From Ustulina deusta (taxonomy: Eukaryota; Ascomycota; Sordariomycetes; Xylariales; Xylariaceae), in the NCBI GenBank assembly GCA_023159155.1, contig JAJNNX010000018.1:310001-374000 (forward strand): a stretch of 64,000 bases of DNA, in the 5' to 3' direction. Below the pieces are notes generated by a model. That model had not been told where the DNA came from and ran no database searches. It worked only from the letters and a program-made list of their open reading frames with translations. Shown piece after piece: positions 11,681-24,211 of this stretch. Position 1 is the stretch's first letter, and each line of letters opens with the position of its first letter. The translations under genes were made by a program, and so were the position numbers.

Positions 11681-12821
11681 CTACGACTCCTTCTCCTTGC
11701 CACAGAAGAGCCAAAAGACGGTGATGGAGAGCTTCAGGGCGGCAACGAGCCACAAACTGTTCTGCACGAGGCCGGTAGCCTTGGAGATGAAGCCGCCGGC
11801 GATGGCGCCGACGAGGGTGAGGGTGAAGGCGACGGCGCGCTTGTTCCTCTTGGGGTTCTGGGTGAAGGGGGCGAAGATGTTGGGGTCGCTGACGAGGTCG
11901 CAGAGCAGGGTGGTGATGACGACGGTGGGCACCTCGGCGACGCCGAGGCCGCGGCTGTTGACGATCTGGCCGGCGGCCTGGAACGAGAGCAGCGCGATGG
12001 GCGCCAGCTCGGCGAAGTCGACGTCCTTGGGGTCCCGCCGCGACGGGTACCGCCCGTCGATCAGCCCGCCCTGGATGATGCCCGCCGCCAGCGCCACGAA
12101 GACCGTCTGCACCAGGAACGACACGAACACGGTGCGCCGCTGCCGCCCGCGCCCGACCAGCGCGTGGAACCGCGAGAAGCTCACGCAGCCTACTATGAAG
12201 GAGCCGATGGACGTCACTGGATTTCACGCCGTCAGTACTATTTTACCCTCATTACCAATTTTTTTTTTCTTTCTTTCTTCTGTCTTTTAAGGCTTTGGGT
12301 TTCCTTTTTTTCGAAAAGGGGGAGAGATCCTTGCTTACAAGAGCGAGCCCATCCGTAGGGTCTATTGTTTTGCCCCGACGTACCCAGCGCTACGAAAACA
12401 GTATTTCCTGAATAGCGGCGTCAGTGGTTGTTTCTTCATCTCTAAGTTGTTGTTTCATGAGGAGAACTCACCGGTTTGCATGGACACGAAAGTGCCGTAC
12501 GCTAGAGAAATGTCAGTTAGCTAATTCCGGAGTCTCGATTATTTAGTTTTTTCCTTTTTCTTTTCTTTTCTTTTTTTTTAAATGTTACATTTTTTTCTCC
12601 TTATTTTCAATTCACGTACCATTGTAGAGAGTGCCATCAGTGAGGCCAGTGGCGAAACAGCAGACGAGCAGAGGTAGATAGACGAGGCGCGGATCGAGCT
12701 CGTCTGAAAACCTGCTCAAAAAACTGGGCTTAGGTTTTGATTCGTTGAATTGTTCGGACGAACTGCTGTCCGGCGAATCATTGCCTGAATTGGGCAGAGC
12801 AGCCTTTTCTTCGTCCAGCAT
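11681..12821 (-). CDS. DUF1275 (YoaK-type) integral membrane protein
   Basis: There are four exons: 12821-12620, 12501-12472, 12407-12339 and 12216-11681. Splice sites keep the frame throughout and give 278 residues. The first exon ends GLTDGTLYN, the 30-bp second exon adds YGTFVSMQTG, and the third adds NTVFVALG. Together they form the conserved DUF1275 core (a Thr-Gly-Asn-Thr-Val-Phe stretch after the first helices). About six hydrophobic segments follow, ending at the basic tail GKEKES. DUF1275 proteins are widespread in bacteria and fungi and their transport role is unproven. The unusually T-rich intron 3 (12217-12338) is the only odd feature. Confidence 0.87.
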
Positions 12822-15800
12822 TGTGTTGTGCAGTACCTGGGCGGCGAATGAAGAGCGTGGGCGTTGCGACTGATAATTAGTAACGATTAGAAGTCCGAAG
12901 CCAATGAATTATATGGGTAGCGGAGGGATTACGAACTAGTGAGCCTGGGTAATTTTTTAAGTTAAAAAAAAAAAAAAGATTAAGGGATGCGCCGAACCGG
13001 AAGTGAAATGAGCGCGGCTGACGGGAAAGTTGCGTGATCGACGCCAGGAGTGGTCTAGCTGAGAAGCCAAGGCCACCGGCACGTGTGTTGACAGCCGAGG
13101 AGTTTTCTTACTACAAGCTCATAGTTGCACTAGGATAGGAAAAGCCCGGAAGAGAGGCGACGGTGACAAATTGGCGACATGCACGCTGCACGGCTCTGAA
13201 CGCGTGCGTCGAAATGCCGCACGATGGACGAGAAGCGCAGTGCTGCTGGAACATTGCCCGATCCAGTGCCAACTCGAACCTGTACGACGACGTCCGTATT
13301 GGTCGCGCTGCTTCAGGCGCTGCAGCTAACATACGGGACGTACACTAAGACGAGACGGAAAAGAGGGGCCTATCCACTTTCCAAGAACCTTCCAAGACCT
13401 GGGCTCGACAGTAGTTCTGACGGGCGTATCTGCAGCACGCTCCCGGGCTCCATTGTAGAAGCTCGGTGCATCGCGCTGCATGCCTCCTTGGGCCGCGTGC
13501 TGTAGCGCGCTGTAGGCGAGCGAGATAGTGTAGATGGTGGAGGATCCCCAGAGTGGTCGCCACTACCACCTCCGGGTGCCCCGGTTGGAGCCTCCTTGCC
13601 AGCGAGGCCCCATCGCACGAACGCCGCGTCCTACAGCGGCCCGCTAGCCCGATCCCGATCCGGCACGCCGAGACCACGCCGAGACCTCAAGGCCTGCCGC
13701 TCCTCGCTCTTGGCTGCAGCAGGTCTTCTGGTGAACACCCAAGGCGGGACAACTTCGGCGGGCGTGCTTGATAAAGCTGGCTTGGCCCTATGCGAGGCCC
13801 TCGTTCGTCCACCGGGATATGCACGGGAAGCTAGACGCGCGTGGTCATCGTGACGAAGATCACTGCATGCCAGCTTACTGCCCAGATGCCTACAGGGGTC
13901 TCGTCGAGAGCGCGCCGGAGGACACGGGGAAGAACTCTCTTCTCGGCTGCAGAGTAGTGTAATTACGTGCTGGCTTGATAATATATCATTGTAACATCAG
14001 CAGCTCGATACAACCAGCCTACGTTACAACGAACTTGGTGTTACTGTAACCACGCGCACTCATGCGCGAGGGAGGCCTCCAACGCCTCCGAGATGTCGAT
14101 CTTGATGTACGAGGCGTATTTAGGTAGGCAATTATGTCATAAGGCACTGTATCATCTGCAGTGGTTGTTGGGTTTCTATTTACTTACATGGCAGCACCCA
14201 TTGGGTTATTTTGCATGTGGATGGGAAGATAGCATGCCCCGACGCCGGCGAATTTTGTATTATCCGCCCTGAATTGAGGTAACCAAGCCCAATAGTACGC
14301 TATCTATATGATTGTGTGGCCGTTTGTTTATCGCCGCATATAACTCGCTGACAGGGCGCCTAGCCTTCGACGCCAGCCACATGATCCTAAAAGAGGAAGC
14401 ATGGCTTGACGTACCCGGCAGTCATCCTGTATGCCCAGATTGCCAAGGAGGTAAAGTCGGGATAACCGCTTTGTTGACTAGGTTCGCCATGGAACACACC
14501 CGATACGAGTAGTTCGCTACGCGCATCAATTACAAGGGGCCATGAACAGGCAAGCAGGTTGTTCATATCCAAGAATCTTGGCCAGCCTTGGGTGTTTGTG
14601 TGTCAATTATGACAGGAGATAGCGTATGCAGAGTCCACTTAAGCCAAGAGGCCAGGGGTACGATGTTTAAAGGCAGCGACCTGTGACATAAGATTGCCAT
14701 TAGGAAAATCTCTCAGACAGTCTGGGGGGGCTAGTCTGGGGGAAAGACCCCGGATGACCTTGAAGGCTCATGCGACCTTTCCCTCGTTTTTGTCGAAGTT
14801 TTCCTGTGGAGCGGAAGAAGTCATATGCACGGAGTACCTATGTTTACATTTCTGACCACCATGCAACTCTGTGGCGCTAGGAGATACGCTCACCCTCAGC
14901 CTTACCCTAAGCGAAAGAAAGAAAAAATTAAACTCAGCAACAAGATGCGAGATAGGCAATGCATTCACAACCGATCCCGTATCGAATTTGTATTGTAACG
15001 AACCACTGAGGTCTGTCTGGCCCCATATAATCCTCGCGCTATTGCTCGTTTACATACTTGCATTTCGGCCAGTCAGGTTGCAGACACCCTCATGGGATTG
15101 AGTGTACCCCTAGTCATGGATTTCCTGATGATACCACGGAGTTCCTCCGACTTGGCCGTCACGGCATGTTGCGGTCGATTTGCGTTTCTTGGTTGGGAAC
15201 TAAGGATCAGGTGCCTCTGCCCAAAAAGAGGCAAAACCCCAACAAACATGACAGGTTGCGTACACCAGGTCACATCGTGTCCGACTCTTAGAAGGCGTGT
15301 ACATAGGGCAAATTGCCTGAAATTAAGAGTTAAGGCAGCAATGGCCTCATCGAGAAGGATCTAACCAGACCTTGTAGCGCCGTGGCGGCGAGATCTGTAA
15401 TCGAGAAGTTGACCTAGAGCGATCGATTTTGTTCAAGGTCAAGGTCAAGCGTCTGTTAAGAAGTACGGCACGATCGCTAGCTGAGCCACCCCCGGATAGA
15501 TCCGCTTCGATGTGACTTCGACACAAACTCACCCACAAATCCCACTTTAATGGTCGTGTCTAAGCTTACCTGGAGAGGGGGAGGGGGCCATGTGCTTCGC
15601 TCACGCGTTCTAAACAACGTCTAACCTACCTACTCACTTGTAAATACACCCACAGTTCACGCGTGGCTCTTCGCACAGAATATTTGTGTAAAAATCACTG
15701 AAAAGATGTTTAGAACACACCGAGGTATTGCCTATTCACAGCTTCACTGTATGTATTACAGGTTATCGTGTTAGTCTTTGAAATGGGCGGAAATGGTCCC

Positions 15801-16243
15801 GAAAATAATAACTAGTTGGCTTACGCTTCGGAAACCGAATGTCAGTGTGGATCGATGATCAGTTACCAATGACGATGTATCTTGGATTCGCAAGGGATCG
15901 TGAGACCTTGTAATCTCGTAAATCACCCTGGCACACCGTGTCGGCCTGCTGAGTTGCGTAGTCCGAAGACCTATGCGCCAAGTCGAATGGTTCATTTTGA
16001 CCATCGATTACAGTAAGAAGGTGATATCGGTAGAACAGAGGAAGGAGGGGACTATGGACTACTGGCTCGGCATGTCATACTCTCTGGGTGTATCATGAGA
16101 GCTCTGGAAACCCTCAGAGACGAATATAAATAGGGATAAATCTCGAATCCATGTGCAACAACGATTGGGTCTTCCTTCTTAACTAACACTCCTACTTCAC
16201 TCCTCTTCCATTCTTCTCTCTTCTTACCCTATTACAATAAACA
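12822..16243. other. 3.4-kb gene-poor region upstream of ICL/PEP-mutase gene
   Basis: I see no gene I can support. A GC-richer block at about 13040-13960 carries short open frames on both strands with no recognisable domain, and may be a decayed element. The rest is AT-richer and full of stops. The 3' end holds the TATA box and pyrimidine-rich leader of the next gene. Confidence 0.45.
16125..16133 (+). promoter_or_regulatory. TATA box of ICL/PEP-mutase family gene
   Basis: TATAAATAG lies 119 bp upstream of the ATG at 16244. It is followed by a CT-rich stretch and a CAATAAACA sequence just before the start, an arrangement common at strongly transcribed fungal genes. Confidence 0.65.
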
Positions 16244-17634
16244 ATGGCTCCCTCTGCTATCTCAACAGACCCAGTGTCTGAACTCGAGACCCAGTCTTCC
16301 ATCGTCATCGAGGTTGCAACGACAGAGGTCAAGGCCAACCCATACTTTGAACCATCCAAGCCTTCCCTTACACCCATCACTACTGAAATTACTTCTGAAG
16401 ATTTAACAGAGCCCTCTTCAGCCAGTGATGGCTTCATAGACATTCCACCCCCAGTTCTCGCAGAGAAAAAGGAGGTGACAGCAACTCCCCCAGCCAAGTG
16501 GCTAAAACTCAACGACGTTGTTCCCAGTGTCAACGAGCCCACGTCCGGTGCTAAGAAGCTACGAAAGATGCTTTTCGAGACCGAGGAGCTCATCATATGC
16601 CCTGGCGTCTATGATGGCCTATCAGCTCGAACGGCCATCGAACTAGGATTTAACGCCATGTACATGGTACGTAATAGTATTAGCGCATTATCCCGGCTTC
16701 AAACGCTCTACCGGGCTTTCAGCTGCTAACTCTTATCTCTCTTAGACTGGTGCAGGTACTACAGCCTCCCGTCTTGGGCAACCCGATTTAGCTATTGCCC
16801 AGCTGCATGAGATGCGGGAGAACGCCGAGATGATTGCCAACCTCGACCCGTTCGGCCCACCCCTGATCGCCGATATGGACACTGGTTATGGAGGTGAGCA
16901 CCACCCAGACAGAAATAATCCACACACACACATACAGGCCATAATCCATTCCACGGAAAACACCCCACTGTGAATCTCACCAAGATAGTACTGACACATT
17001 GTCTGCCGCAGGCCCTATCATGGCTGCTCGCACCGTGGAGCAGTACATCCGCTCCGGCGTAGCAGGCGCCCACCTCGAGGACCAAGTGCTGATGAAGCGC
17101 TGCGGCCACCTCGGCGGAAAGAAGGTGGTGCCAGCGGACGAGTACATCGCTCGCATCCGCGCAGCCCACGGCGCCCGCGTGCGCCTGCAGTCCGACTTCG
17201 TGCTGATCGCGCGCACGGATGCGCTGCAGTCGCTGGGGTACGACGAGTGCATCCGCCGGCTGCGCATGGCGCGCGACGAGGGCGCCGACGTGGGCCTGCT
17301 CGAGGGCTTCACGTCCAAGGAGCAGGCGGCCCAGGCGGTGCAGGACCTCGCGCCGTGGCCCCTCCTCCTCAACTCGGTCGAGAACGGCAAGAGCCCCCTC
17401 ATCACCGTCGAGGAGGCCCGCACGATGGGCTTCCGCATCATGATCTTCAGCTTCGCCACCATCGCCCCCGCCTACATCGCCATCCGCGAGACCCTCCTGC
17501 GCCTGAAGAACCACGGCGTCGTCGGCACCCCCTCCGACATCACCCCCGTCAAGCTCTTCGAGGTCTGCGGCCTCAAGCACAGCATGGCCGTCGACATGGG
17601 CGCCGGCGGTGCTTCTTTCGCCGACGAATTATAG
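16244..17634 (+). CDS. isocitrate lyase/PEP mutase superfamily enzyme (methylisocitrate-lyase-like)
   Basis: There are three exons, 16244-16666, 16746-16893 and 17012-17634, giving 397 residues. A roughly 105-residue Thr/Ser/Pro-rich N-terminal extension precedes the TIM barrel. Visible active-site elements are GVYDGLSART, the metal-binding DMDTGYGG at about 184-191, AHLEDQ at 210-215, and KRCGHLGGKK with the general-acid Cys at about 221. LLNSVENGKSP follows near 295. KRCGH is the isocitrate/methylisocitrate lyase signature, so a C-C lyase acting on a 2-hydroxy tricarboxylate or dimethylmalate-type substrate is more likely than a phosphonomutase. The exact substrate cannot be read from sequence. 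The long N-terminus is not typical and does not look like a clean mitochondrial signal. Exon 3 is much GC-richer than exon 1 and has long shadow frames on both strands. Confidence 0.88.
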
Positions 17635-20229
17635 GATCCACTCAAATGGAGCGTGGTATCTGGGCTTGGGTTTTTTGTGTTTCTGGGTAGCATGGATGGA
17701 GGATTTGGGCTTTTTCCCGTCTTTTTGAATTTGGGTAGTTGCCTTGATGGGGGCATTGGGGGCAGACCTCTACGCGTTTGGTTTTCCCCCCTTTCCTCCA
17801 AGTTTGACAGGCGACTGCGCCGCCTGTCACGAGATATATTGGCCTGCAGTGGCAGATACTGCAACAGCGTTTATATCCCTCTATCTTTACTAGTTGTATG
17901 GCAATTTCCACGAAATGTTCACTTAATTACTACTTCGACTTGCGTGCTGATCCTCTTGTGATAACTAGCCACTTCTCGACTTCTTTGTGTTGACCTCGTG
18001 AACCACGACACCAGGATGATGTACTATTACCCAACAGACAATCCTGCTCTGATTTCAGTCTCGCTAATTAGTGGACAATGGCTGGAATTCAAGTGATGGA
18101 TACTCCCCATCAGACAGCCATCAGAACCATAAAACTTGAATCATAAGGGAAATGATGGGATTTGAGCCGTATGAAAGCCTAATTCAATAATGTGACATGT
18201 CAGTGGTACAAAGATGACGCCAGCCAAGGGCGCTCAGTTATTGACTTGGCCCGAAAACTTGAAAACACCATTTTGTATGCTTGGAGTACATCCATTGAAA
18301 AGACGATACGTATCCCAAGGTACCCGGCTTTTCCCGTGGTTAAATTACACCATCCTCATCGCATCTCTGTCCCAGCGCCTTTCAAATTTTCGTCTAGAAT
18401 CGTAAGCACAGCACCAAGACTTAGGACACACCTCGGTTCCGCGGATGTGAGAAATATGACCGGGTCAATGTGCAGCACAGCGTACGTAAAGTATTACCGC
18501 CTTGGATGCATCGAGCAGACTAAGGGAACTGCCACCGATAAGGACTATAATAGCGCAGAATTCTCCGTCATAGTGGATGGGTGGAATCTCCTCTGGAAAA
18601 TGAGCTATTAGGCGTGCTGTATAATAGACAACCTCGATGATTGCGAGGCTGATCCGTAGTTTGCCAGGCCAAAGTCTCCAGACCCCCTAATCCGATAACA
18701 ATCGTGATGGTGTCTCGTTCTCGATGGGCCATGCTTGTAATATTTTCTCATCCGGCGTCGCCAAGAATCATCCATGCAGGAGGTGAACACATGATGCGGC
18801 CGTAACCCACCTCAATGAAGTCGTCCTCGATGTTTGCGGATAAGAAATAGCCAACCCCCTGCAAAGTGGGGTACGGGTTCAACGAGCACGTATTAATATT
18901 GCACCCTTTCTGTCATTGCTATAACGCCATCCTCGATCGGGTTGTTAGGGATGATGACGTAGCCGATCTTGAAAGAGGAATTGAGGTCTCTCGGGTAACA
19001 ACTCTTATGCTCGCGAGAAATCCGGACAGTAATATCTGAAAGGGACAAGGTCTGCCTGGTTCATATCTGTCTCTCAGGCAGTGAGAAATCAAAAATGCAA
19101 GGATACCCAGGGCTTACAGTGGCAACTTCATGTCTCCTAATCTTGTCCTTGGGCCTCCAAGGTCCTCCTGAGTGTTAGCGTGCGCCACATCGAGTCTGCG
19201 GCGACATCGGCTGCAAGAACTAGTTGATCATTACGATTATAGTAAGATGAAGTCCTGGAGGGTCAGCAGGCCGTGTGCATCTGCGACGCACAATGTAGTC
19301 GGGAGATGTCGTGCACGAGATAACGGCCGGGGGTGTCAATGGTTTGCGAAAGAGTAAGACGTTGAGAGAAATGAGGGTTCTGCTGACTGCCGATAAGGAG
19401 AGACGTTCTCGGCATCGGATTAGTTGCAAACTCTGCACTGCAGTCAGAAATACCACGGGGGGTGGCGTCGCCCTGTTGGCTGTGGCTGTGCTCATTGGTA
19501 CTCTACAAGAATCACGATCATCTCGCGTATCCGCTGACTCGCACGATTTATCAGCGACGCTGGTCTGCTATTACATCCTTAGTATACTGAGGATTGAGAG
19601 GCAGCAAGACATCAGCGTCTGGTCAACATGAGAAAACGCCATATAACTGTGCTTCCAAAATAGTAAGCAGTGTTGTTGACATTCTGTGTGCCAAGCGACT
19701 CTTCGCCACTCGCTTCAATTCCATTACCATGGGACAAAAACATTAAGAGTAAACACAATAAAGTAATTCTTAGCCGTCACAGCTCCTGCTTTTTTCGCCC
19801 TGCTCTCGAAGCTTAATACGTGTTCGGTGCATTTACAAATATTTACGTTATGATGCTACCAACGACGTTGAGAGCCATGCCTTTTCTGAGAAGGGAGAGT
19901 GTGTGATAGGCCTGAGAGGTAGAACTTACCACTTTCAGTCTCGAGTTACAGCAGCCAGTCTTCCTGTCCCTTAAGCAGAATTATTAGGATTCGCGGGTTT
20001 ACCACAGACTTCCCGGCTCGAATCCGTAGCTATATACGCACCGGAGAGGCCTTTTTCCGAATAGAATACCGTAAGCAAATCGAAATATAAATTGATTCTG
20101 TATCTTTGCTCTGTAATTATAAGGGCTGTATACTGCAATAACCATCACAAATTGATATTAGTTGACCTGAAAACCTCTATCTGCTGCAATACCGTTGGAC
20201 GAGACAACTAAGCATGGGTTCAACTAGTT
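17635..20229. other. 2.6-kb region without a supported gene
   Basis: The sequence is stop-rich in all frames. An open frame at 18192-18611 lacks an ATG start and has no recognisable domain, so I do not call it. This looks like decayed intergenic DNA of the accessory block. Confidence 0.45.
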
Positions 20230-22500
20230 TCATGTTTCAATATATTTTCGTGACCCCTTTGTCGTTCTCCCCCTACATATCATTGCGGCCCAGATCTCTT
20301 TGGGCGGCGGCGTATTCACGAAAAAAACGAGCGTGTCTTCCAGAATTTCAAGCGGTTGTCCGTCCTCGTCGACATACGTCTTGGTGATGGTTATACTGAA
20401 TTTCCTCGGGATGGCACCGGGCTCGGGATCCTTCGCTCCATCTGGCTTTGGCGCACCGGTGGCGGTGCTGCGGACAACAAATACTATCTCCTCACCTTTT
20501 TGAAATTCGAGCACTGGCAGCGGATCCGTCTGCTTTTGATATAAGTCATCTCTTGTCTTAACCTGAAATATACCACCCAGGTACGGATAGCGACCATGCT
20601 ATTCTCGACGAGGCTGGTGTATATATTGGACTCTAGTTGTTATGACACCTGGAAAGTACACTGCTAGAATGCAGGAGGCGGCGAGCTGGGAGCTGGGGGT
20701 TGGGTGTTGGAGGTTCAGGCGGAGGCCTAGGTGGTGACTCTAACGTCATGAACGACTTACTTGTCTTGAAGAGGACCGAGCTATCGTCTTTATGTGCGGC
20801 GAACTTGATGGCTATATGGATCAACCTATCCAATTCATTGTCGTCACAGCCACGCTTGCCCTTGATAACAAGAGTCTGATCTGTTCCAGATAAGGCGGCG
20901 GATGGGCTGACCTCGTATTTCAGTCTCAAGGTAGGTGCATCTGGAAGTTTGGCCACGAAATCTTCCCCTTTCTCCTCCTACCGGAGTTGAATCGGTCGTG
21001 TTGGCGGTTCGTTCTCGCCCTACATTAGGGAAACGATGAAACTCACGACTACGCTAATCATGACGATTGTAATGCCTATGTAGCCGGGGATAGCGTACAG
21101 CAGGCACAAGAAGTCAACAACCAAGGACAGGGATTGGAAGAAATTACTCCAGACTGCCAGGATCTGCTCGGTTTTGGTGGTATTGGGGTTATTGAGCGGG
21201 CGATGGACGGCTAAGGCGTTGGCGATGAGCAGGACCAAACTCATCCCAACCATGATGCCGCGGACGGTCATCTCGGGAGTGTTAAATTGCGGCTTGGGCT
21301 TCTTGACCTTCTTCTAGAGATCCTTTGCCTTAGAATTCGTGGACTTTTCGCCGCCACTGATACGTTGTTTCCACGAAACCTTCTCCGGGGGTAGTTCCAT
21401 TTCTGCCGCACTGCGAGCCACGGCAACGCCGTCTTTGGCCGCCATTGCAAACTTAAGCTTTCTACCTGACAGTTAGCCCCTGGCCTCACTATGTTTTTGG
21501 TTTGGTAATGGCTTTGATGGGAAAAGACTGCGGCAGGAATTCAAAATACTTCTCATCCCCTTTGTGCCCGTCTCGGCATGGAGATGGGCTTTGAGGATTG
21601 GCGCCGGACACGAAACCAACCCAGGGGGAGAGAGTTGCCTTGCTTAAATACCGTTAGTACGTTGCAGTCGATAGACTTTATCGAATGGCGGCTTACGCTT
21701 TCCCTTCTGTCGACATGACGCTTCAACTTACTTCTACAGTACATCTCCAAGGAATTAAACTTCAAAACTCTCATTAACAAATTTAACTAGGAAGACTAGG
21801 CGCCTCTTTTTGCAAAGACCCCACCGTGACCTAAGCTACTTTGACTTGCTCTGCGATCGGATCTATCCAGTGTTCTTGAATGAGAACTTCAAAGAGGAGA
21901 TTAACCCATTTCTTACCGCCAGTGAGGCCCTTAGGACTCTTAGCGTTAGTATGCTGATTAGGCCCTTCCACCTCTATCGGTTTGGCGTCCTCCAGACATA
22001 TGTTGATCGCCGGGTGTCTCCTTCTGAAAGGGATAACTGCGAGACAGCGGCCTAAGACAGACAATTCTTTCCGCTCCCTCGCCCAAAGTAAATCAACTTC
22101 TTCTTCATCCTCAGATCGGAGGAGATGTTGAAGTTGTCCTTAAGTTTCTGTTCCGTCATACTCGCATTCGCAAAAGTCTGCGATATGCACGCTGGACCGT
22201 ACCTGTCGTGAATCCACTCTTTGACATCGGGATCTAACGCATCTGCTCCTCGGCAAGGCAGTGTATTAAGAAGCCATCAGAGGGAGATGGATAGGTGTTT
22301 TCAGGCACATATTTCTTGTGAGGTACAAGAGGGCCCTCGAAATACAGATAGCTAGCCAGTGATTTCGCAAAGGTTGACTTGTCGAAAGTAGGTCCCGCCC
22401 TCAATAAGTCGATTACCTTGCGGGCATTTGCATCTATATTGTTACTTGAATAAAGTTGGATGTTGACGGAGTGCAAGAAAGCCAGAAGCACTGGTATACA
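20230..22500 (-). pseudogene. fragmented remains of one large gene, family not recognised
   Basis: Read on the minus strand, five protein-like fragments follow one another in order. They are a helical piece (PRCIPVLLAFLHSVNIQLYS..., about 22500-22240), PDVKEWIHDRYGPACISQTF (about 22230), a basic piece with MELPPEKVSWKQRISGG (about 21410), a membrane segment MTVRGIMVGMSLVLLIANA (21271-21020), a beta-rich piece LPDAPTLRLKYEVSPSAAL (20956-20633), and a C-terminal piece with FSITITKTYVDEDGQPLEI (20514-20230). An in-frame TAG separates the basic and membrane pieces at about 21315, and several other stops and frame changes occur. TAG from CAG and similar changes fit RIP-type C-to-T decay. A multi-intron functional gene cannot be excluded for the 20.2-21.3 kb part. 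I do not recognise the family. Confidence 0.4.
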
Positions 22501-23509
22501 ACGAGGCCAAAACCAATTGGCGTGAAACTAGTCAGTCAATTGCCGACATCATCCACGGCTCATTACCGTACTTTCAATACCCGTCAGTATCGATCCCTTT
22601 CGAGCTAGCTAACGCCATAGCAGCTGCATGATTCAATCTTTGCCAGTGTTCGTACCCGACGGCCAGAATGAGCTTCGGACGAGAGAAACAGTTTCGAGGC
22701 CATTTAGTCCTCCAAAAGAGTAACATAGTTGAGTGATTAGTCTCAGTCTAACCGAAGTGTGGATAGAACGATCTTCACTCTGATGCAAGCCCATCTTGTG
22801 CCCATTCAGAACCCATTCAGTCACCTACGTACGTGCAAAGCTTTCGCCAGCCAGAATGGGCATTTCATGATAGTTCCACTCCGTGATGGGTTAGCTAAAA
22901 GGCCTTCTGCGGGCAGTACTATGCCAGAAACTACCCATATCGGTCGACAGCAGTTATGTAGCAGTAACTAATCACTATCTCCACTCAGCTGAGCCACACT
23001 ATTCTTCTATCTTGATATCAAGCTCGATCTTGTCTCTCCGAGATCAACAGTCTCAAGTCTACTCGCAACCGTGGTCGACAACAATTAAGGGGGCGATGAC
23101 TCATCTACTTTATCCGCCTGGATCCATTAGGCAGGGGCTAAAAAGCGTGACGGGCTAACGTAAGGCTTAGAAGGCTATCCCGAGCTTACAAGTATGGGAG
23201 ATGTAACCTGTGTGCTTCGGGCGATCTTGCCACCCTATGCGCGTGTGAAACATCAGATATCTCCAACTGACTAGGCAAACTATCTTTTCGACAACAATAT
23301 GCGCGATTGTCAGAGTCTCCCTGACGCCTGTAGGTGTCCGTCACAGAAAGCTAGTAGCTCAACGCCCGGTTCTTAAATCCTAATAATTTTGGTCATGATA
23401 CTGAATTTATTGCCGTTCTTGGAAGAAGGAGGGAGTATTACAATCATTGGGCCTCGTCACACTCGAGGTCGTTCGTTCCTAGAAAGACTGTCCTTCCTTC
23501 TTATCGCGA
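22501..23509. other. 1-kb region without a supported gene
   Basis: Only short open frames with no domain signal are visible. It may hold further decayed 5' sequence of the pseudogene on its left. Confidence 0.4.
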
Positions 23510-24211
23510 ATGCAAAAAGACTGGACCTCCGACGAGATATAATGCTTACGAAGTCTTCTTGAGACTGAAAGAAGTTGGGATGACGTGGCCACAAAACTTG
23601 AGGAGAAGTTCAATAATGGTCGAACTATGGGGGCTATGAAATTGAAGGCACAAATCCGCAAAATGGATACGTCCAGATTCAACAATGAACCGTGGACAGC
23701 AGAGCAAGAGGATTACCTCAAAGTTCTGAAGTCTCAAGGGATTCCCTATAAAGAGTGGACTGAGTCCTTTCGAGGAATATTTGGCTTCCAGCGAACTGAG
23801 GCTGCCCTCAGGGCAAGGAATATTGCATTGGGTGTGGATACCGACACTTCAAATACGGTCCATTGGACTGATGACGAGTTAAATTTTGTTAGGAAACTCA
23901 TGCCCCTGAATCTGCGACATACCGAGATCTGCGAAAGGTTCTGGAAAGAATTCGGAACCGAACGTAGCCAATTTTCGATCAATAGAAAATATCAGATCAT
24001 GAAGGAATCACCGATTCATGGCGAACCATCCGGCACAGGGAAACAGCAGTGGTGGGAGAGTGATGAAGACAAATTCATCTTGGAATGGTCTGGTCGGCTG
24101 GTGGATCTTTTTCCTGCCTTTTCCCAAAAATTTGGGACCCATCGTACTAAAACGGCTTTGGTCAATAGATATTATATGGGGCGGATGAGGAAGGGACGAT
24201 CGGCGACATAG
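23510..24211 (+). pseudogene. four-repeat Myb/SANT-like DNA-binding protein with early nonsense codon
   Basis: From the ATG at 23510 the frame reads MQKDWTSDEI, then TAA at 23540-23542, then CLRSLLETERSWDDVATKLEEKF onward without interruption to the stop at 24209-24211. Four Myb-like helical repeats are spaced evenly: the first is split by the stop, the second starts PWTAEQEDYLKVL, the third HWTDDELNFVRKL, and the fourth WWESDEDKFILEW. Each has the regular tryptophan and the helix-3 basic pattern, which argues that the stop is recent damage to a real gene. A CAA-to-TAA change would be a single C-to-T event. The remaining open frame could still start at the ATG at 23627, giving about 194 residues with three intact repeats. 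No neighbour suggests a pathway. Confidence 0.68.

Noticed and set aside
13040..13960. GC-rich block with several short frames
   Set aside because: Frames are short, mutually overlapping and without family signatures.
17247..17690. Arg/His/Pro-rich frame overlapping the ICL/PEP-mutase gene
   Set aside because: Shadow frame of a GC-rich exon with strong third-position bias.
18192..18611. 139-codon plus-strand frame
   Set aside because: It starts at GTG, has no ATG early in the frame and shows no domain or protein-like pattern.
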